64,000 nucleotides of DNA from Mycobacterium sp. Marseille-P9652 (GTDB lineage: Bacteria; Actinomycetota; Actinomycetes; Mycobacteriales; Mycobacteriaceae): contig NZ_CACRUY010000023.1 in the NCBI RefSeq assembly GCF_902652685.1, positions 1 through 64,000 on the forward strand. Direction: 5' to 3'. Below are positions 35,750 through 46,021 of this stretch, in pieces. Under the pieces are notes generated by a model. The model saw only the letters and a list, made by a program, of their open reading frames with translations. It was not told the origin of the DNA and did no database searches. Position 1 is the first letter of the stretch. The number at the start of each line of letters is the position of its first letter. The position numbers were made by a program, and so were the translations under genes.

Positions 35750-37899
35750 TGACCGCCACAGCTGCACAGTCGGCTGAGCAAGCGCAGCCCACGACCCACG
35801 AGAGCAACAAGCGGGTGCAGGGCGGCCTGCTGGACCCGAAGATGCTGTGGAAGGCCATGCCCGATGCGCTGCGCAAGCTCAACCCACGCACCCTCTGGCG
35901 CAACCCGGTCATGTTCATCGTCGAAATCGGTGCCGCGTGGAGCACGGTACTGGCGGTCATCAACGAGACCTGGTTCGCCTGGCTGATCGTGGTCTGGCTG
36001 TGGCTGACCGTGCTCTTCGCCAACCTCGCCGAAGCCGTGGCCGAGGGCCGGGGCAAGGCCCAGGCGGAGACGCTCCGCCGCGCCAAAACCCAGACGCTGG
36101 CCCGGCGGCTCAAGGACTGGCGGCCCGGCGCGCCGGAGGTCGAGGAACAGGTCGCCGCGCCGCTGCTGCAGCAAGGTGACGTCGTGGTGGTCGAGGCCGG
36201 GCAGGTGATCCCGGGCGACGGTGACGTGGTGGAAGGCATTGCGTCCGTGGACGAGTCGGCGATCACCGGCGAGTCGGCGCCGGTGATCCGCGAGTCCGGC
36301 GGCGACCGCTCGGCCGTCACCGGCGGCACCACCGTGCTCAGCGACCGGATCGTCGTGCGCATCACCCAGAAGCCGGGGGAAAGTTTCATCGACCGGATGA
36401 TCGCGCTCGTCGAGGGCGCCAATCGGCAGAAGACGCCGAACGAGATCGCCCTGAACATCCTGCTGGCCGCCCTGACGATTATCTTCATCTTCGCCGTCGC
36501 GACCCTGCAGCCGCTGGCGGTCTATTCGAAGATGAACAACCCCGGCGTCCCGGATAGCCAGGCGCTCAACGCCAATGGCGTCAGCGGAATCGTGATGGTG
36601 TCGCTGCTGGTGTGCCTCATCCCCACCACGATCGGCGCGCTGCTGTCGGCGATCGGGATCGCCGGCATGGACCGGCTGGTGCAGCGCAACGTGCTCGCGA
36701 TGTCCGGGCGCGCGGTGGAGGCGGCGGGCGACGTGAACACGCTGCTGCTGGACAAGACCGGCACGATCACGCTCGGCAATCGGCAGGCCGCCGCGTTCGT
36801 CCCCCTGGATGGGGTCTCCCCGGAGCAGCTCGCCGACGCCGCGCAGCTGTCGAGCCTCGCCGACGAGACGCCCGAGGGGCGCTCGGTCGTCGTCTTCGCC
36901 AAGCAGCACTTCGGATTACGCGCCCGCACGCCGGGCGAGCTGGCGCACGCCCAATGGGTGACGTTTTCCGCGTCGACGCGGATGTCCGGCGTGGACCTCG
37001 ACGGCCATCAGCTCCGCAAGGGGGCGGCCAGCTCGGTCGCGGAATGGGTGCGCGCGCAGGGCGGCGACGTGCCCATGCAGCTCGGCGAGATCGTCGACGG
37101 CGTCTCCGCCGGCGGCGGCACCCCGCTGGTCGTCGGCGAGATCCGCGACGGGCGGGCGGCGGTGCTCGGCGTCATCCACCTCAAAGACGTTGTGAAGCAA
37201 GGCATGCGGGAGCGGTTCGACGAGATGCGCAAGATGGGCATCCGGACCGTGATGATCACCGGGGACAACCCGTTGACGGCCAAGGCGATCGCCGACGAGG
37301 CGGGGGTCGACGACTTCCTCGCCGAGGCCACGCCCGAGGACAAGCTCGCCCTGATCAAGCGCGAGCAGGAGGGCGGCAAGCTGGTCGCGATGACCGGCGA
37401 CGGGACCAACGACGCCCCTGCGCTGGCCCAGGCCGACGTCGGCGTGGCGATGAACACCGGCACGTCGGCCGCCAAAGAGGCGGGCAACATGGTCGACCTC
37501 GACTCCGACCCGACCAAGTTGATCGAGATCGTCGAGATCGGCAAGCAGCTGCTCATCACCCGCGGCGCCCTGACCACGTTCTCGATCGCCAACGACATCG
37601 CCAAGTATTTCGCGATCATCCCGGCGATGTTCGTCGCGCTGTTCCCCGGCCTCGACGCGATCAACATCATGCGCCTGCACAGCCCGGAGTCGGCGATCCT
37701 GTCGGCGGTGATCTTCAACGCGATCATCATCGTGATGCTCATCCCGCTGTCGCTGCGCGGCGTGCGCTACACCCCGAGCAGCGCGTCAAAGCTGTTGAGC
37801 CGCAACCTGTACATCTACGGGCTCGGCGGGATCGTGGCCCCGTTCGTCGGGATCAAACTCATCGACCTGATCGTGCAATTCGTCCCGGGGATGTCCTGA
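35749..37899 (+). CDS. kdpB: Potassium-transporting P-type ATPase subunit B
   Basis: 716 aa P-type ATPase. Actuator motif [17 protein letters not shown], phosphorylation motif [12 protein letters not shown] with Asp335, nucleotide-domain KGAASSV, and hinge [18 protein letters not shown]. It hydrolyses ATP to drive K+ import. Its ATG overlaps the kdpA stop; kdpC follows after one base. Confidence 0.97.
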   Translation: MTATAAQSAEQAQPTTHESNKRVQGGLLDPKMLWKAMPDALRKLNPRTLWRNPVMFIVEIGAAWSTVLAVINETWFAWLIVVWLWLTVLFANLAEAVAEGRGKAQAETLRRAKTQTLARRLKDWRPGAPEVEEQVAAPLLQQGDVVVVEAGQVIPGDGDVVEGIASVDESAITGESAPVIRESGGDRSAVTGGTTVLSDRIVVRITQKPGESFIDRMIALVEGANRQKTPNEIALNILLAALTIIFIFAVATLQPLAVYSKMNNPGVPDSQALNANGVSGIVMVSLLVCLIPTTIGALLSAIGIAGMDRLVQRNVLAMSGRAVEAAGDVNTLLLDKTGTITLGNRQAAAFVPLDGVSPEQLADAAQLSSLADETPEGRSVVVFAKQHFGLRARTPGELAHAQWVTFSASTRMSGVDLDGHQLRKGAASSVAEWVRAQGGDVPMQLGEIVDGVSAGGGTPLVVGEIRDGRAAVLGVIHLKDVVKQGMRERFDEMRKMGIRTVMITGDNPLTAKAIADEAGVDDFLAEATPEDKLALIKREQEGGKLVAMTGDGTNDAPALAQADVGVAMNTGTSAAKEAGNMVDLDSDPTKLIEIVEIGKQLLITRGALTTFSIANDIAKYFAIIPAMFVALFPGLDAINIMRLHSPESAILSAVIFNAIIIVMLIPLSLRGVRYTPSSASKLLSRNLYIYGLGGIVAPFVGIKLIDLIVQFVPGMS

Positions 37900-37900
37900 C

Positions 37901-38824
37901 ATGAAGTACTCGAGCTTCGTCCGCATGCACTGGGCCGCCTTCCGCGCCCTGCTGGTGCTCACCATCGTCACCGGCCTCGCCTACCCGGCGCTGATCTGGT
38001 TGGTCGCGCAGATGCCGGGGTTGCGAGACAAGGCGGAGGGGTCGATCCTGACCGCCGACGGCAAGCCGGTCGGCAGCCGGCTGATCGGCCAGCTGTTCAC
38101 CGACTCCGGCGGCAATCCGCTGCCGCAGTACTTTCAGAGCCGCCCGTCGGCGGCCGGCGCTGGATACGACCCGTTGTCGTCGGGCGCGAGCAACCTCGGA
38201 CCCGAAAGCATTGTCGACACGCCCGCCGACCCGTCTCAACTGGCGGCCGGCAAGTCGGCGTCGGACGCGGGCTTCAAGCCAAGCCTGCTGACGCAGGTGT
38301 GCACGCGAAGTGTGGCCGTCGGGCGGCTCGAATCCGTCGACGGGTCGAGGCCGTTCTGCACGGGCGGCGGTGTGGGCGCGGTGCTCTCGGTGATCGGCCC
38401 CCGCGACGCCCGCGGTAACGTCACCCGGCCCACCCGCGTGGTGAGCGTCAACGAGCCCTGCCAGTCGACGCCGGCGCCATTCGTGGCGAACTACGACGGC
38501 GTGCGGGTCGAATGCGCCAAGTACGGCGAGGATTACGCGATCGGCCAGATCGTCCCCGTCCGCGGGGCCGCACCCGCCAACCCGGTGGTGCCCGCCGACG
38601 CGGTCACCGCCAGCGGCAGCGGCCTGGACCCCCACATCTCGGTGGCGTACGCGGAGCTTCAGGTCGCGCGGGTGGCTCAGGCCAGGCACGTCAGCCCGGA
38701 GCAGATACGGGCGGCGTTGGCCGGAGCCGAATCGGGACGCGCCCTGGGATTTCTCGGGGAGCCGACGGTCAATGTGCTGCAGCTCAATGCGCAGCTCGAC
38801 CACAGGTTCCCCGTCGCAAGCTGA
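37901..38824 (+). CDS. kdpC: Potassium-transporting ATPase subunit C, enlarged form
   Basis: 307 aa against about 190 usual. Residues 1-103 (one N-terminal helix, then GSRLIGQLF, YFQSRPSAAG and SSGASNLGP) and about 230-307 (TASGSGLDPHIS, PTVNVLQLN) are standard KdpC. Between them is an insertion of roughly 100 residues with four cysteines (VCTRS, FCTGG, PCQST, ECAK). KdpC faces the cell exterior, so these could form two disulfides. The frame is open throughout, so this is a real domain. Confidence 0.93.
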   Translation: MKYSSFVRMHWAAFRALLVLTIVTGLAYPALIWLVAQMPGLRDKAEGSILTADGKPVGSRLIGQLFTDSGGNPLPQYFQSRPSAAGAGYDPLSSGASNLGPESIVDTPADPSQLAAGKSASDAGFKPSLLTQVCTRSVAVGRLESVDGSRPFCTGGGVGAVLSVIGPRDARGNVTRPTRVVSVNEPCQSTPAPFVANYDGVRVECAKYGEDYAIGQIVPVRGAAPANPVVPADAVTASGSGLDPHISVAYAELQVARVAQARHVSPEQIRAALAGAESGRALGFLGEPTVNVLQLNAQLDHRFPVAS

Positions 38825-38834
38825 CGGGAGGGGG

Positions 38835-41405
38835 ATGATGGTTGACGTGGACGACGCCGCCCGCAGAGACCGCCATCCCAAACGCGGTGAACTGCGCATC
38901 TACCTGGGTGCCGCCCCGGGCGTCGGCAAGACGTACGCGATGCTCGGCGAGGCTCACCGGCGACTGGAGCGGGGCACCGACCTGGTGGCGGGCGTCATCG
39001 AGACCCACGGGCGCGCGAAAACCGCGGAGCTGCTTGAGGACATCGAGATCGTGCCCCCGCGCTACATCGAGTACCGCGGCAAGCGTTTCGCCGAGCTCGA
39101 CGTGCCGGCCGTGCTCGCGCGGCATCCGCAAGTCGTCCTCGTCGACGAGCTGGCGCACACCAACACTCCCGGCAGCAAGAACGCCAAGCGATGGCAGGAC
39201 GTCGAGGAACTGCTCGACGCCGGCATCACGGTGATCTCCACGGTCAACGTCCAGCATCTCGAGAGCCTCAACGACGTCGTCGCGCAGATCACCGGCATCG
39301 AACAGAAGGAGACGATCCCGGACTCGATCGTGCGGCAGGCCGCACAGGTGGAGCTGATCGACATCACACCGGAGGCGTTGCGGCGCAGGCTGTCTCACGG
39401 GAACGTCTACGCCGCCGAACGGATCGACGCCGCGCTGTCGAATTACTTCCGGCGCGGAAATCTCACCGCGCTAAGGGAATTGGCGTTGTTATGGCTGGCC
39501 GACCAGGTGGACACCGCGCTGGCCAAGTACCGGTCTGACCACAAGATCACCGCCACGTGGGAGGCCCGCGAACGTGTGGTGGTGGCGGTTACCGGCGGCC
39601 CCGAATCGGAGACGCTGATGCGCAGGGCGTCGCGGATCGCGTCGAAGTCGAGCGCCGAGCTGATGGTGGTGCACGTGATCCGGGGCGACGGGCTGGCCGG
39701 CCTGTCGGAGGCCCGGATGGCCAAGATCCGGGAGCTCGCGACCAGCCTGGACGCCTCGCTGCACACCGTGGTCGGTGACGACGTGCCCACGGCCCTGCTC
39801 GATTTCGCGCGGGAGATGAACGCCACGCAGCTGGTCATCGGCACGTCGCGACGGTCCCGGTGGTCGCGGATCTTCGACGAGGGCATCGGCCCGACGATCG
39901 TCGAGCGGTCGGGCAAGATCGACGTCCACCTCGTCACCCACGAGGAATCCAAGCGCGGCTTCCGGGCCGCGGCGCCGTCGCCGCGCGGGCGGCGGGTCAT
40001 CTCGTGGCTGGCGGCCGTCATCATCCCGTCGCTCATCTGCGCGGTGACGGTGACCGTGCTGGATCCGTATCTGCAGATCGCCGGCGAGAGCGCGTTGTTT
40101 TTCGTCGGGGTGTTGCTGGTCGGTCTGCTCGGGGGGGTCGGCCCCGCGGTGCTCTCGGCGGTGTTGTCGGGCCTGTTGCTGAACTACTACCTGACGCCGC
40201 CCCGGCACAGCTTCACCATCGCCGAACCCAACGCCGCGGTCACCGAACTGGTGCTGCTGATCATCGCGGTGGCGATCGCGGTGCTGGTCGACGGCGCGGC
40301 CAACCGCACCCGCGAGGCGCGGCTCGCCTCACAGGAGGCCGAATTGCTGACGCTGTTCGCGGGGTCGGTGCTGCGGGGGGCCGACCTCGACACGCTTCTG
40401 GAACGGGTACGCGAGACGTATTCGCAGCGCGCGGTCAGCATGCTGCGCGAACCGAGCGAGGAGGACCGCGCCGCCGGGAGCAAGGGCCACATCGTGGCCT
40501 GCGTGGGCGATGATCCCTGTGTCACCGTGGATTCCGCCGACACCGCGATCGAGGTGGGTGACGACGAATTCTGGATGCTGCTGGCCGGCCGGAAGCTGTC
40601 GGCCCGCGACCGGCGGGTGCTGGGCGCGGTGGCCAGGCAGGCCGCCGGTCTCATCCGTCAGCGCGAACTGGCGGAGGAGGCCGGCCGGTCGCAGGCGATC
40701 GTCCAGGCCGACGAGCTGCGTCGCTCCCTGCTGTCCGCGGTGAGCCACGACCTGCGGACGCCGCTGGCGGCGGCGAAGGTGGCGGTGTCGAGCCTGCGCG
40801 CGGAGGACGTCGCGTTCTCGGCGCAGGACACCGCGGAGTTGTTGGCGACCATCGAGGAGTCGATCGACCAGCTGACCGCGCTGGTGGGCAACTTGCTCGA
40901 TTCGTCCCGCCTGGCGGCGGGCGTGGTGCAGCCGGAGTTGCGCCGGGTGTATCTCGAGGAAGCGGTGCAACGGGCGCTGGTGAGTATCGGCAAGGGCGCC
41001 ACCGGCTTCTACCGGTCCGCCATCGACCGGGTGAAGGTCGACGTCGGCGACGCCGTGGTGCTCGCCGATGCGGGCCTGCTGGAGCGGGTGCTGGCGAACC
41101 TGATCGACAACGCCCTGCGGTATGCCCCCAATTGCGTCGTCCGCGTGAATGCGGGGCGGGTGGGTGACCGGGTGCTTATCAACGTCATCGACGAGGGCCC
41201 GGGCATCCCAGCCGGGACCGAGGACCAGGTGTTCGGCGCATTCCAGCGGCTGGGCGATCACGACAACACCACCGGGGTCGGGCTGGGCATGTCGGTGGCG
41301 CGCGGCTTCGTCGAGGCGATGGGCGGCACGATCGCGGCCGGCGACACCCCGGGCGGCGGCCTGACCGTGGTCGTGGATCTTGCTGCGCCGCAGGAGGACT
41401 CGTGA
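38835..41405 (+). CDS. kdpD: Osmosensitive K+ sensor histidine kinase KdpD
   Basis: 856 aa. Order: KdpD N-domain with Walker A GAAPGVGKT, a universal-stress-protein-like domain (VVVAVTGGPESETLMRRA), four transmembrane helices at about residues 395-500, GAF-like region, then the kinase with H-box AVSHDLRTPLAAAK (His638) and ATP lid EGPGIPAGTEDQVFGAF. It senses low K+ and phosphorylates KdpE. ATG 38835 has GGGAGGGGG immediately upstream; 38838 is an alternative. It follows kdpC after 10 bp. Confidence 0.95.
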   Translation: MMVDVDDAARRDRHPKRGELRIYLGAAPGVGKTYAMLGEAHRRLERGTDLVAGVIETHGRAKTAELLEDIEIVPPRYIEYRGKRFAELDVPAVLARHPQVVLVDELAHTNTPGSKNAKRWQDVEELLDAGITVISTVNVQHLESLNDVVAQITGIEQKETIPDSIVRQAAQVELIDITPEALRRRLSHGNVYAAERIDAALSNYFRRGNLTALRELALLWLADQVDTALAKYRSDHKITATWEARERVVVAVTGGPESETLMRRASRIASKSSAELMVVHVIRGDGLAGLSEARMAKIRELATSLDASLHTVVGDDVPTALLDFAREMNATQLVIGTSRRSRWSRIFDEGIGPTIVERSGKIDVHLVTHEESKRGFRAAAPSPRGRRVISWLAAVIIPSLICAVTVTVLDPYLQIAGESALFFVGVLLVGLLGGVGPAVLSAVLSGLLLNYYLTPPRHSFTIAEPNAAVTELVLLIIAVAIAVLVDGAANRTREARLASQEAELLTLFAGSVLRGADLDTLLERVRETYSQRAVSMLREPSEEDRAAGSKGHIVACVGDDPCVTVDSADTAIEVGDDEFWMLLAGRKLSARDRRVLGAVARQAAGLIRQRELAEEAGRSQAIVQADELRRSLLSAVSHDLRTPLAAAKVAVSSLRAEDVAFSAQDTAELLATIEESIDQLTALVGNLLDSSRLAAGVVQPELRRVYLEEAVQRALVSIGKGATGFYRSAIDRVKVDVGDAVVLADAGLLERVLANLIDNALRYAPNCVVRVNAGRVGDRVLINVIDEGPGIPAGTEDQVFGAFQRLGDHDNTTGVGLGMSVARGFVEAMGGTIAAGDTPGGGLTVVVDLAAPQEDS

Positions 41406-42082
41406 CACGCGTGCTGGTGATCGATGACGAACCGCACATCCTGCGCGCGCTGCGCATCAACCTGTCCGTGCGGGGCTACGACGTGACCACCGCGTCGACC
41501 GGCGCTGGCGCGCTGCGCGCCGCGGCGGAGCACAAGCCCGACGTTGTGATCCTCGACCTGGGCCTGCCCGACATCTCAGGCATTGAGGTGCTGGCGGGGC
41601 TGCGCGGGTGGCTCACCGCGCCGGTGATCGTATTGTCGGCGCGCACCGATTCCTCGGACAAGGTGGAGGCCCTGGACGCCGGCGCCGACGACTACGTCAC
41701 GAAACCCTTTGGTATGGACGAGTTCCTGGCCCGGCTACGGGCGGCGGTGCGCCGCAACGCCGCGGCGTCCGAGACGGACGAACCCGTCGTCGAAACCGAT
41801 GCGTTCACCGTGGATCTGGCCGCCAAGAAGGTCACCAAGGACGGCGCCGAGGTGCACCTAACCCCGACGGAATGGGGCATGCTCGAAGTGCTGGTGCGCA
41901 ACCGCGGCAAGCTGGTGGGCCGCGAGGAGCTGCTCAAGGAGGTGTGGGGCCCCGCGTACGCCACCGAAACCCATTATCTGCGAGTGTATTTGGCGCAGCT
42001 GCGGCGCAAGTTGGAGGATGACCCGTCGCATCCCAAGCACCTGCTGACCGAGTCGGGAATGGGCTATCGCTTCGAGGCATGA
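41402..42082 (+). CDS. kdpE: Response regulator KdpE
   Basis: 226 aa from GTG overlapping the kdpD stop. Receiver domain with VLVIDDEPHILRAL and phospho-acceptor Asp52 in VILDLGLPDISG; OmpR-type effector with TPTEWGMLEVLVRNRGKLV and ETHYLRVYLAQLRRKL. It activates the kdp promoter at low K+. It is last in the operon and the last gene of the conserved backbone in this window. Confidence 0.96.
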   Translation: MTRVLVIDDEPHILRALRINLSVRGYDVTTASTGAGALRAAAEHKPDVVILDLGLPDISGIEVLAGLRGWLTAPVIVLSARTDSSDKVEALDAGADDYVTKPFGMDEFLARLRAAVRRNAAASETDEPVVETDAFTVDLAAKKVTKDGAEVHLTPTEWGMLEVLVRNRGKLVGREELLKEVWGPAYATETHYLRVYLAQLRRKLEDDPSHPKHLLTESGMGYRFEA

Positions 42083-42241
42083 CCGCCGGTCGCCGCTGCG
42101 CTCAATTGCTCGGGTCCAGACAATACGCTTGACTTAATGAATTGCCGGCGGACCCACCGTTGCCTCGTACGCAAAAGGCGGCCTAAGGGATGGTGGGCCC
42201 GAGGTCCTGTACTGAGCTCACGGGACCGCGACTCTCCTCGG

Positions 42242-44527
42242 TCACCGAGGAAGTGACTTCGACCGACTTCCTTTCTTCGTAGCCCCTGCCGAAGCCTTCG
42301 GTTGCTGCGCAGGGCGGCCCGCCGCCTTCTTCGCAACCCTTGCTGAAGCTTTCGGTTGCTGCGCGGCTCGGGCCGCCGCCTTCTTCGCAACCGGGGCCGA
42401 CGCTTTCGGCTGCCGCGCCGGCCGTGCCGCCGCCTTCTTCACAACCCCTGAAGCTTTCGGCTGCTGCGCAGATCGGGCCGCCGCCCTCTTCGGAACCGGC
42501 GCTGACGTTTTCGCCTCCCGCGCAGGGCGGGTCGTCGCCTTCTTCGGAACCGGCGCTGACGTTTTCGCCTCCCGCGCAGGGCGGGCCGTCGCCTTCTTCG
42601 GAACCCGCGCTGACGTTTTCGCCTCCCGCGCAGGGCGGGCCGTCGCCTTCTTCACAGCCCGCGCTGACGCTTTCGCCTCCCGCGCAGGGCGGCCCGTCGC
42701 CTTCTTCACAGCCCGCGCCGGCGGTTTCGCTTCCTGCGATTGGGGGGCTGTGGCGATGCAAAGGACCTCGTCGAGGCTGGCGGTGCGTAGTCCGATAGCG
42801 GCTGCGCGCCAACCGAGTTCGGCGATAGGATCTGGGTCATTGGCCCCTAGGCCGCCAGCCCGATCGAGGCGAGCGGTGTCGAACATCGCCGGGCCGCTGG
42901 CTATTTCATCCGTGAGGACGTAGCGCTCGGCATAGGGTGCCCGGCGCGCCGCCGCCTCGGCCGCACAGACGCCGGTCAGCGTGAAGGCATCGGCGAAGTT
43001 TATTCCCACCTGGAGTACCTGTGGTTCGGCTTCGAGCACCGCAATCAGGCGGGTGATAAAATTCTCGGGCGCAAAGAACCGCCAACCCTGGCTCAGGTGC
43101 AGCCAGAACCGTCCACGGATCTGAGCGCGGAGCTTCGCGAGCTGTGTGGCGGGCCCGTCTCCGGCGCTGCAATCGACAAATTCGATGAACCTGTAGCGCT
43201 CGCGTAGCAGCGCACGATCGTAGGCCGCGAGGCCGGCACCGACCACCAGGAAGCGCCCGATCCAAAGTGGCGCATCGAGGCAGCAGTTCAGAAACGAGTT
43301 AATGGCGTGCTCGGTGGTGTCGCGGTCGGCCCCGGCGACCAGGCTAACGACTACGTTGCCCTGGCCCAGACGGGCGACCAGACGCTGCACCAGCGCGTCG
43401 GGGGGATACGATGCCGCCGCCTCGAGCATGGCCGGCACGCTGAAGTCGCGGTTGAGCGCGATCCGCTGCCGATCACCGTCGGGAATGTCGGCAAGCGCCA
43501 GCAGGCGCCGACACAGCGTGAACGCCTCGGCATGCATGCCCAGCTGGGAGGCGCACACCGCCTGCTCGTCGATCGCGCGCCAGGCGTAGACGTCCGCGCC
43601 GATAAATAACAGGTCGTTCTCGGGATAAGGAATTTGGGCGGCGCGCTGGGCGAACAAGTGACCGGACAGGTAGCGCTCCTCTTCGCGGTATCCCCGAGCG
43701 ATGGCATACAGCGGCTCAGCGCGGGCGGGTCGAAACTCCCAAGCCCTGAGGTAGGCGTCCTGAACAACCAACGACGGCAAATTGAGTTTCGCCATTGACT
43801 CCGCGAACCGCACGATCGAGTAATAGACCTCCTCGTCCGAGCCACCCATCTCTATCCGCTGTTCATACCACTTGCGCGCGTTGGCGAAATCCCCCAGATC
43901 AAAGTAGCTTTGGGCCAGATAAAACACCGACCGCCCATCCTCTGGGTTGCGTTCGACCTCGGCCAGCAACAGATCGCGGTCACGCGCGTACTTCCGCGGA
44001 TCCTGATTACGAGCACCGAGGCGACGAGATTCGACGTAGTAGTCACCCTCGAGGCGCCCAACGACGCAGTCGGACTCCCAAACGGCCGTCTCGTGGACGA
44101 CGCCTTCATAGCGCACCCGCACCCCGTCGCGGAACAACTGCGGACGCCAGTAAATGAAGGAGGCGTCTCCCAGGCGCATGCGATAGATGTCGGCGCTCAA
44201 TTGGGTGAAATCGAGTGTGCCCGTGACGATGTCGTCGGCGTCAATTACCCAGATATAGTCGCCATCGCCTTGGGCGAGGTTCAGTGCCTCGGTGCGGTTG
44301 TGGCCGAAATTGCGCCATGGTCGTTCGTGAAGCTCACCTGGGATCCCCAGACGGGCCATGTGTTTACCGATCACGTCCTGGGTCCCGTCGGTGGAACCGG
44401 TGTCGACGATCACCCACGAGCTGATATAGGGCGCGACCGAATCAAGCGTCTCCGCGACGACATCGGCCTCGTCTTTCACGATCATGTTCAGGCAGATCGC
44501 GGGGCCTGCGGTTACTCGTTTGGACAC
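42242..44527 (-). CDS. GT2 glycosyltransferase with TPR-like region and Lys/Ala/Pro repeat tail
   Basis: About 761 aa. Residues 1-150: GT-A glycosyltransferase (ICLNMIVKDEADVVAETLDS, WVIVDTGSTDGTQDV, YIWVIDADDIV). Residues 200-350: helical repeats (NPEDGRSVFYLAQSYFDLGD). Residues 350-590: a second domain also found in the gene at 52453. The final 180 residues are a basic tail of about nine 18-residue repeats of type REAKTSAPVPKKATTRPA. GTG 44527 is chosen as it precedes the conserved domain; no clear ribosome site was seen and upstream starts exist. It is the first gene of the accessory island. Confidence 0.75.
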   Translation of the reverse strand: MSKRVTAGPAICLNMIVKDEADVVAETLDSVAPYISSWVIVDTGSTDGTQDVIGKHMARLGIPGELHERPWRNFGHNRTEALNLAQGDGDYIWVIDADDIVTGTLDFTQLSADIYRMRLGDASFIYWRPQLFRDGVRVRYEGVVHETAVWESDCVVGRLEGDYYVESRRLGARNQDPRKYARDRDLLLAEVERNPEDGRSVFYLAQSYFDLGDFANARKWYEQRIEMGGSDEEVYYSIVRFAESMAKLNLPSLVVQDAYLRAWEFRPARAEPLYAIARGYREEERYLSGHLFAQRAAQIPYPENDLLFIGADVYAWRAIDEQAVCASQLGMHAEAFTLCRRLLALADIPDGDRQRIALNRDFSVPAMLEAAASYPPDALVQRLVARLGQGNVVVSLVAGADRDTTEHAINSFLNCCLDAPLWIGRFLVVGAGLAAYDRALLRERYRFIEFVDCSAGDGPATQLAKLRAQIRGRFWLHLSQGWRFFAPENFITRLIAVLEAEPQVLQVGINFADAFTLTGVCAAEAAARRAPYAERYVLTDEIASGPAMFDTARLDRAGGLGANDPDPIAELGWRAAAIGLRTASLDEVLCIATAPQSQEAKPPARAVKKATGRPAREAKASARAVKKATARPAREAKTSARVPKKATARPAREAKTSAPVPKKATTRPAREAKTSAPVPKRAAARSAQQPKASGVVKKAAARPARQPKASAPVAKKAAARAAQQPKASARVAKKAAGRPAQQPKASAGATKKGSRSKSLPR
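42290..42735. repeat. 54-bp in-frame tandem repeat coding for the basic tail
   Basis: The period is 54 bp (18 codons): near-identical unit starts lie at 42514, 42568, 42622 and 42676, with more degenerate copies below 42514. The repeat number could vary without breaking the frame. Confidence 0.85.
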
Positions 44528-45052
44528 CGCTAAGAGTCTACAGAGCAATCGCCTATCGTGGATCGGGTTGTACGCAAAGTAGCTGCGGCTATGGGTGATT
44601 GGTGTTGTTCGGCGAACACCGCACGTTTTGGGGCCATCGGCGATCGTCGTCGGGCGTGTCGCCGTAATGACAGCACCGCCTACCGGCTGCACTTCGGCCC
44701 CGAGAAACGCCCGTTAGACTCGGCTAACGAATGCGCCTGTCGTGCAATGGGATAAGGGACGATTCGAGACCCACCATTCCGAGCGGGAAGGCAATTCCTT
44801 TTGCAGGGTCGTGCACTTGACTGACTTCTTCGAGGGGATCCGCTGGTCGCGACTTCAGCGAGGGTGAATTCGCCGAGGCGGCGCTGCCCGTCCGCGATCA
44901 AATCCACCTGGCGCCGGACCAAGCGGCAAGCTAGTACCGGACGAATACGGATGGCCGAACAGCACGACGAGATTCACAAACAATGACGACAACTCAGGGG
45001 ACAAGCTCAGCAGGTGCCCTCAGCCGGAAGCCAAGCCGCACCAGCTGACGAG
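44528..45052. other. Intergenic region between the glycosyltransferase and PE_PGRS genes
   Basis: 525 bp. No convincing gene, RNA or repeat was found. It should include the promoter of the glycosyltransferase gene; composition is less GC-rich near 44,530-44,600. Confidence 0.5.
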
Positions 45053-46021
45053 CTATCCGGTCGCACCGTGTGGACCCTGGCCACCTTGTGCGCCCTGAGC
45101 ACCCGGGTGACCCAAGAGCCCGGGGGGACCGCCGGGACCGCCTGCGCCGCCGCCACCGCCGGGACCGCCGCCGAGCGGGCCGTTACCGCCGGGGCCGCCT
45201 TGCCCGCCGTTACCGCCGTCACCGCCGTCGCCCATGAAGAATCCGCCCCGACCACCGGCACCACCGGCACCACCGGCGCCACCGGCGCCATCAGTAGCAC
45301 CCGGAGCACCCGCCCCGCCGGCGCCACCATGACCACCAGGACTGAAGAAGAACCCTCCGGCGCCGCCGGCACCACCGGCACCGCCTGTCGTACCGGGCAA
45401 AATGGCTGATCCGCCGGGACCGCCGGCTCCGCCGGCACCGTACAACCAACCACCGCGGCCGCCCGCACCACCGGCGCCACCAGGACCGCCCATGCCGCCG
45501 GCCCCGCCCCGACCGATCAGACCCGCCGACCCACCAGCACCGCCGGTCGCGCCCGTAGCCGTGCTATTGCCACCGCGACCGCCGTCGCCGAACAACCACC
45601 CGCCGGCACCGCCGGCCGTCCCCTGCGCCCCGCTGGTCCCATTCGCACCGTTGCCGATCAGCGGACGCCCCGTGTTCTGCAGGAACCACGCATCGATCGG
45701 ATCGGTGCTCGCCGCAGCTTGCAACATTTGCGCGGCATTCTGCGCCTCGGCGGTGACATACGAAGCCCCGCTGGCCGCCATGGTGCGCGTGAACTGGTCA
45801 TGGAAGGCCTGCGCCTTCGCGAGGAGCGCCTGATACTCGTCCGCATACTGACCGAACAGCGAAGCGACCGCCGTCGACACCTCATCGGACGCCGCCGACG
45901 CCACCCCGGTCGTCGGAATGGCCGCCGCCGACGTGGCGTTCGCCAAGTTTGAACCGATGCTGTCGAGGTTCGCAGTCACCCACTGGACGACGGCGGGGTC
46001 AATATAGAAAGGAGAGCTCAT
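45053..46021 (-). CDS. PE_PGRS family protein
   Basis: 322 aa. Residues 1-98 are a PE domain (DSIGSNLANATSAAAIPTTG, YQALLAKAQAFHDQF). A linker carries the diagnostic GRPLIGNGANGT, and then about 190 residues of GGA/GGX repeats. ATG 46021 follows AAGGAG by eight bases. PE_PGRS proteins are type VII-secreted cell-surface proteins. The N-terminus MSSPFYIDPAVVQWV departs from the usual MSFV form. The PGRS part stays glycine-rich to its end with no C-terminal enzyme domain. Confidence 0.88.
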   Translation of the reverse strand: MSSPFYIDPAVVQWVTANLDSIGSNLANATSAAAIPTTGVASAASDEVSTAVASLFGQYADEYQALLAKAQAFHDQFTRTMAASGASYVTAEAQNAAQMLQAAASTDPIDAWFLQNTGRPLIGNGANGTSGAQGTAGGAGGWLFGDGGRGGNSTATGATGGAGGSAGLIGRGGAGGMGGPGGAGGAGGRGGWLYGAGGAGGPGGSAILPGTTGGAGGAGGAGGFFFSPGGHGGAGGAGAPGATDGAGGAGGAGGAGGRGGFFMGDGGDGGNGGQGGPGGNGPLGGGPGGGGGAGGPGGPPGLLGHPGAQGAQGGQGPHGATG

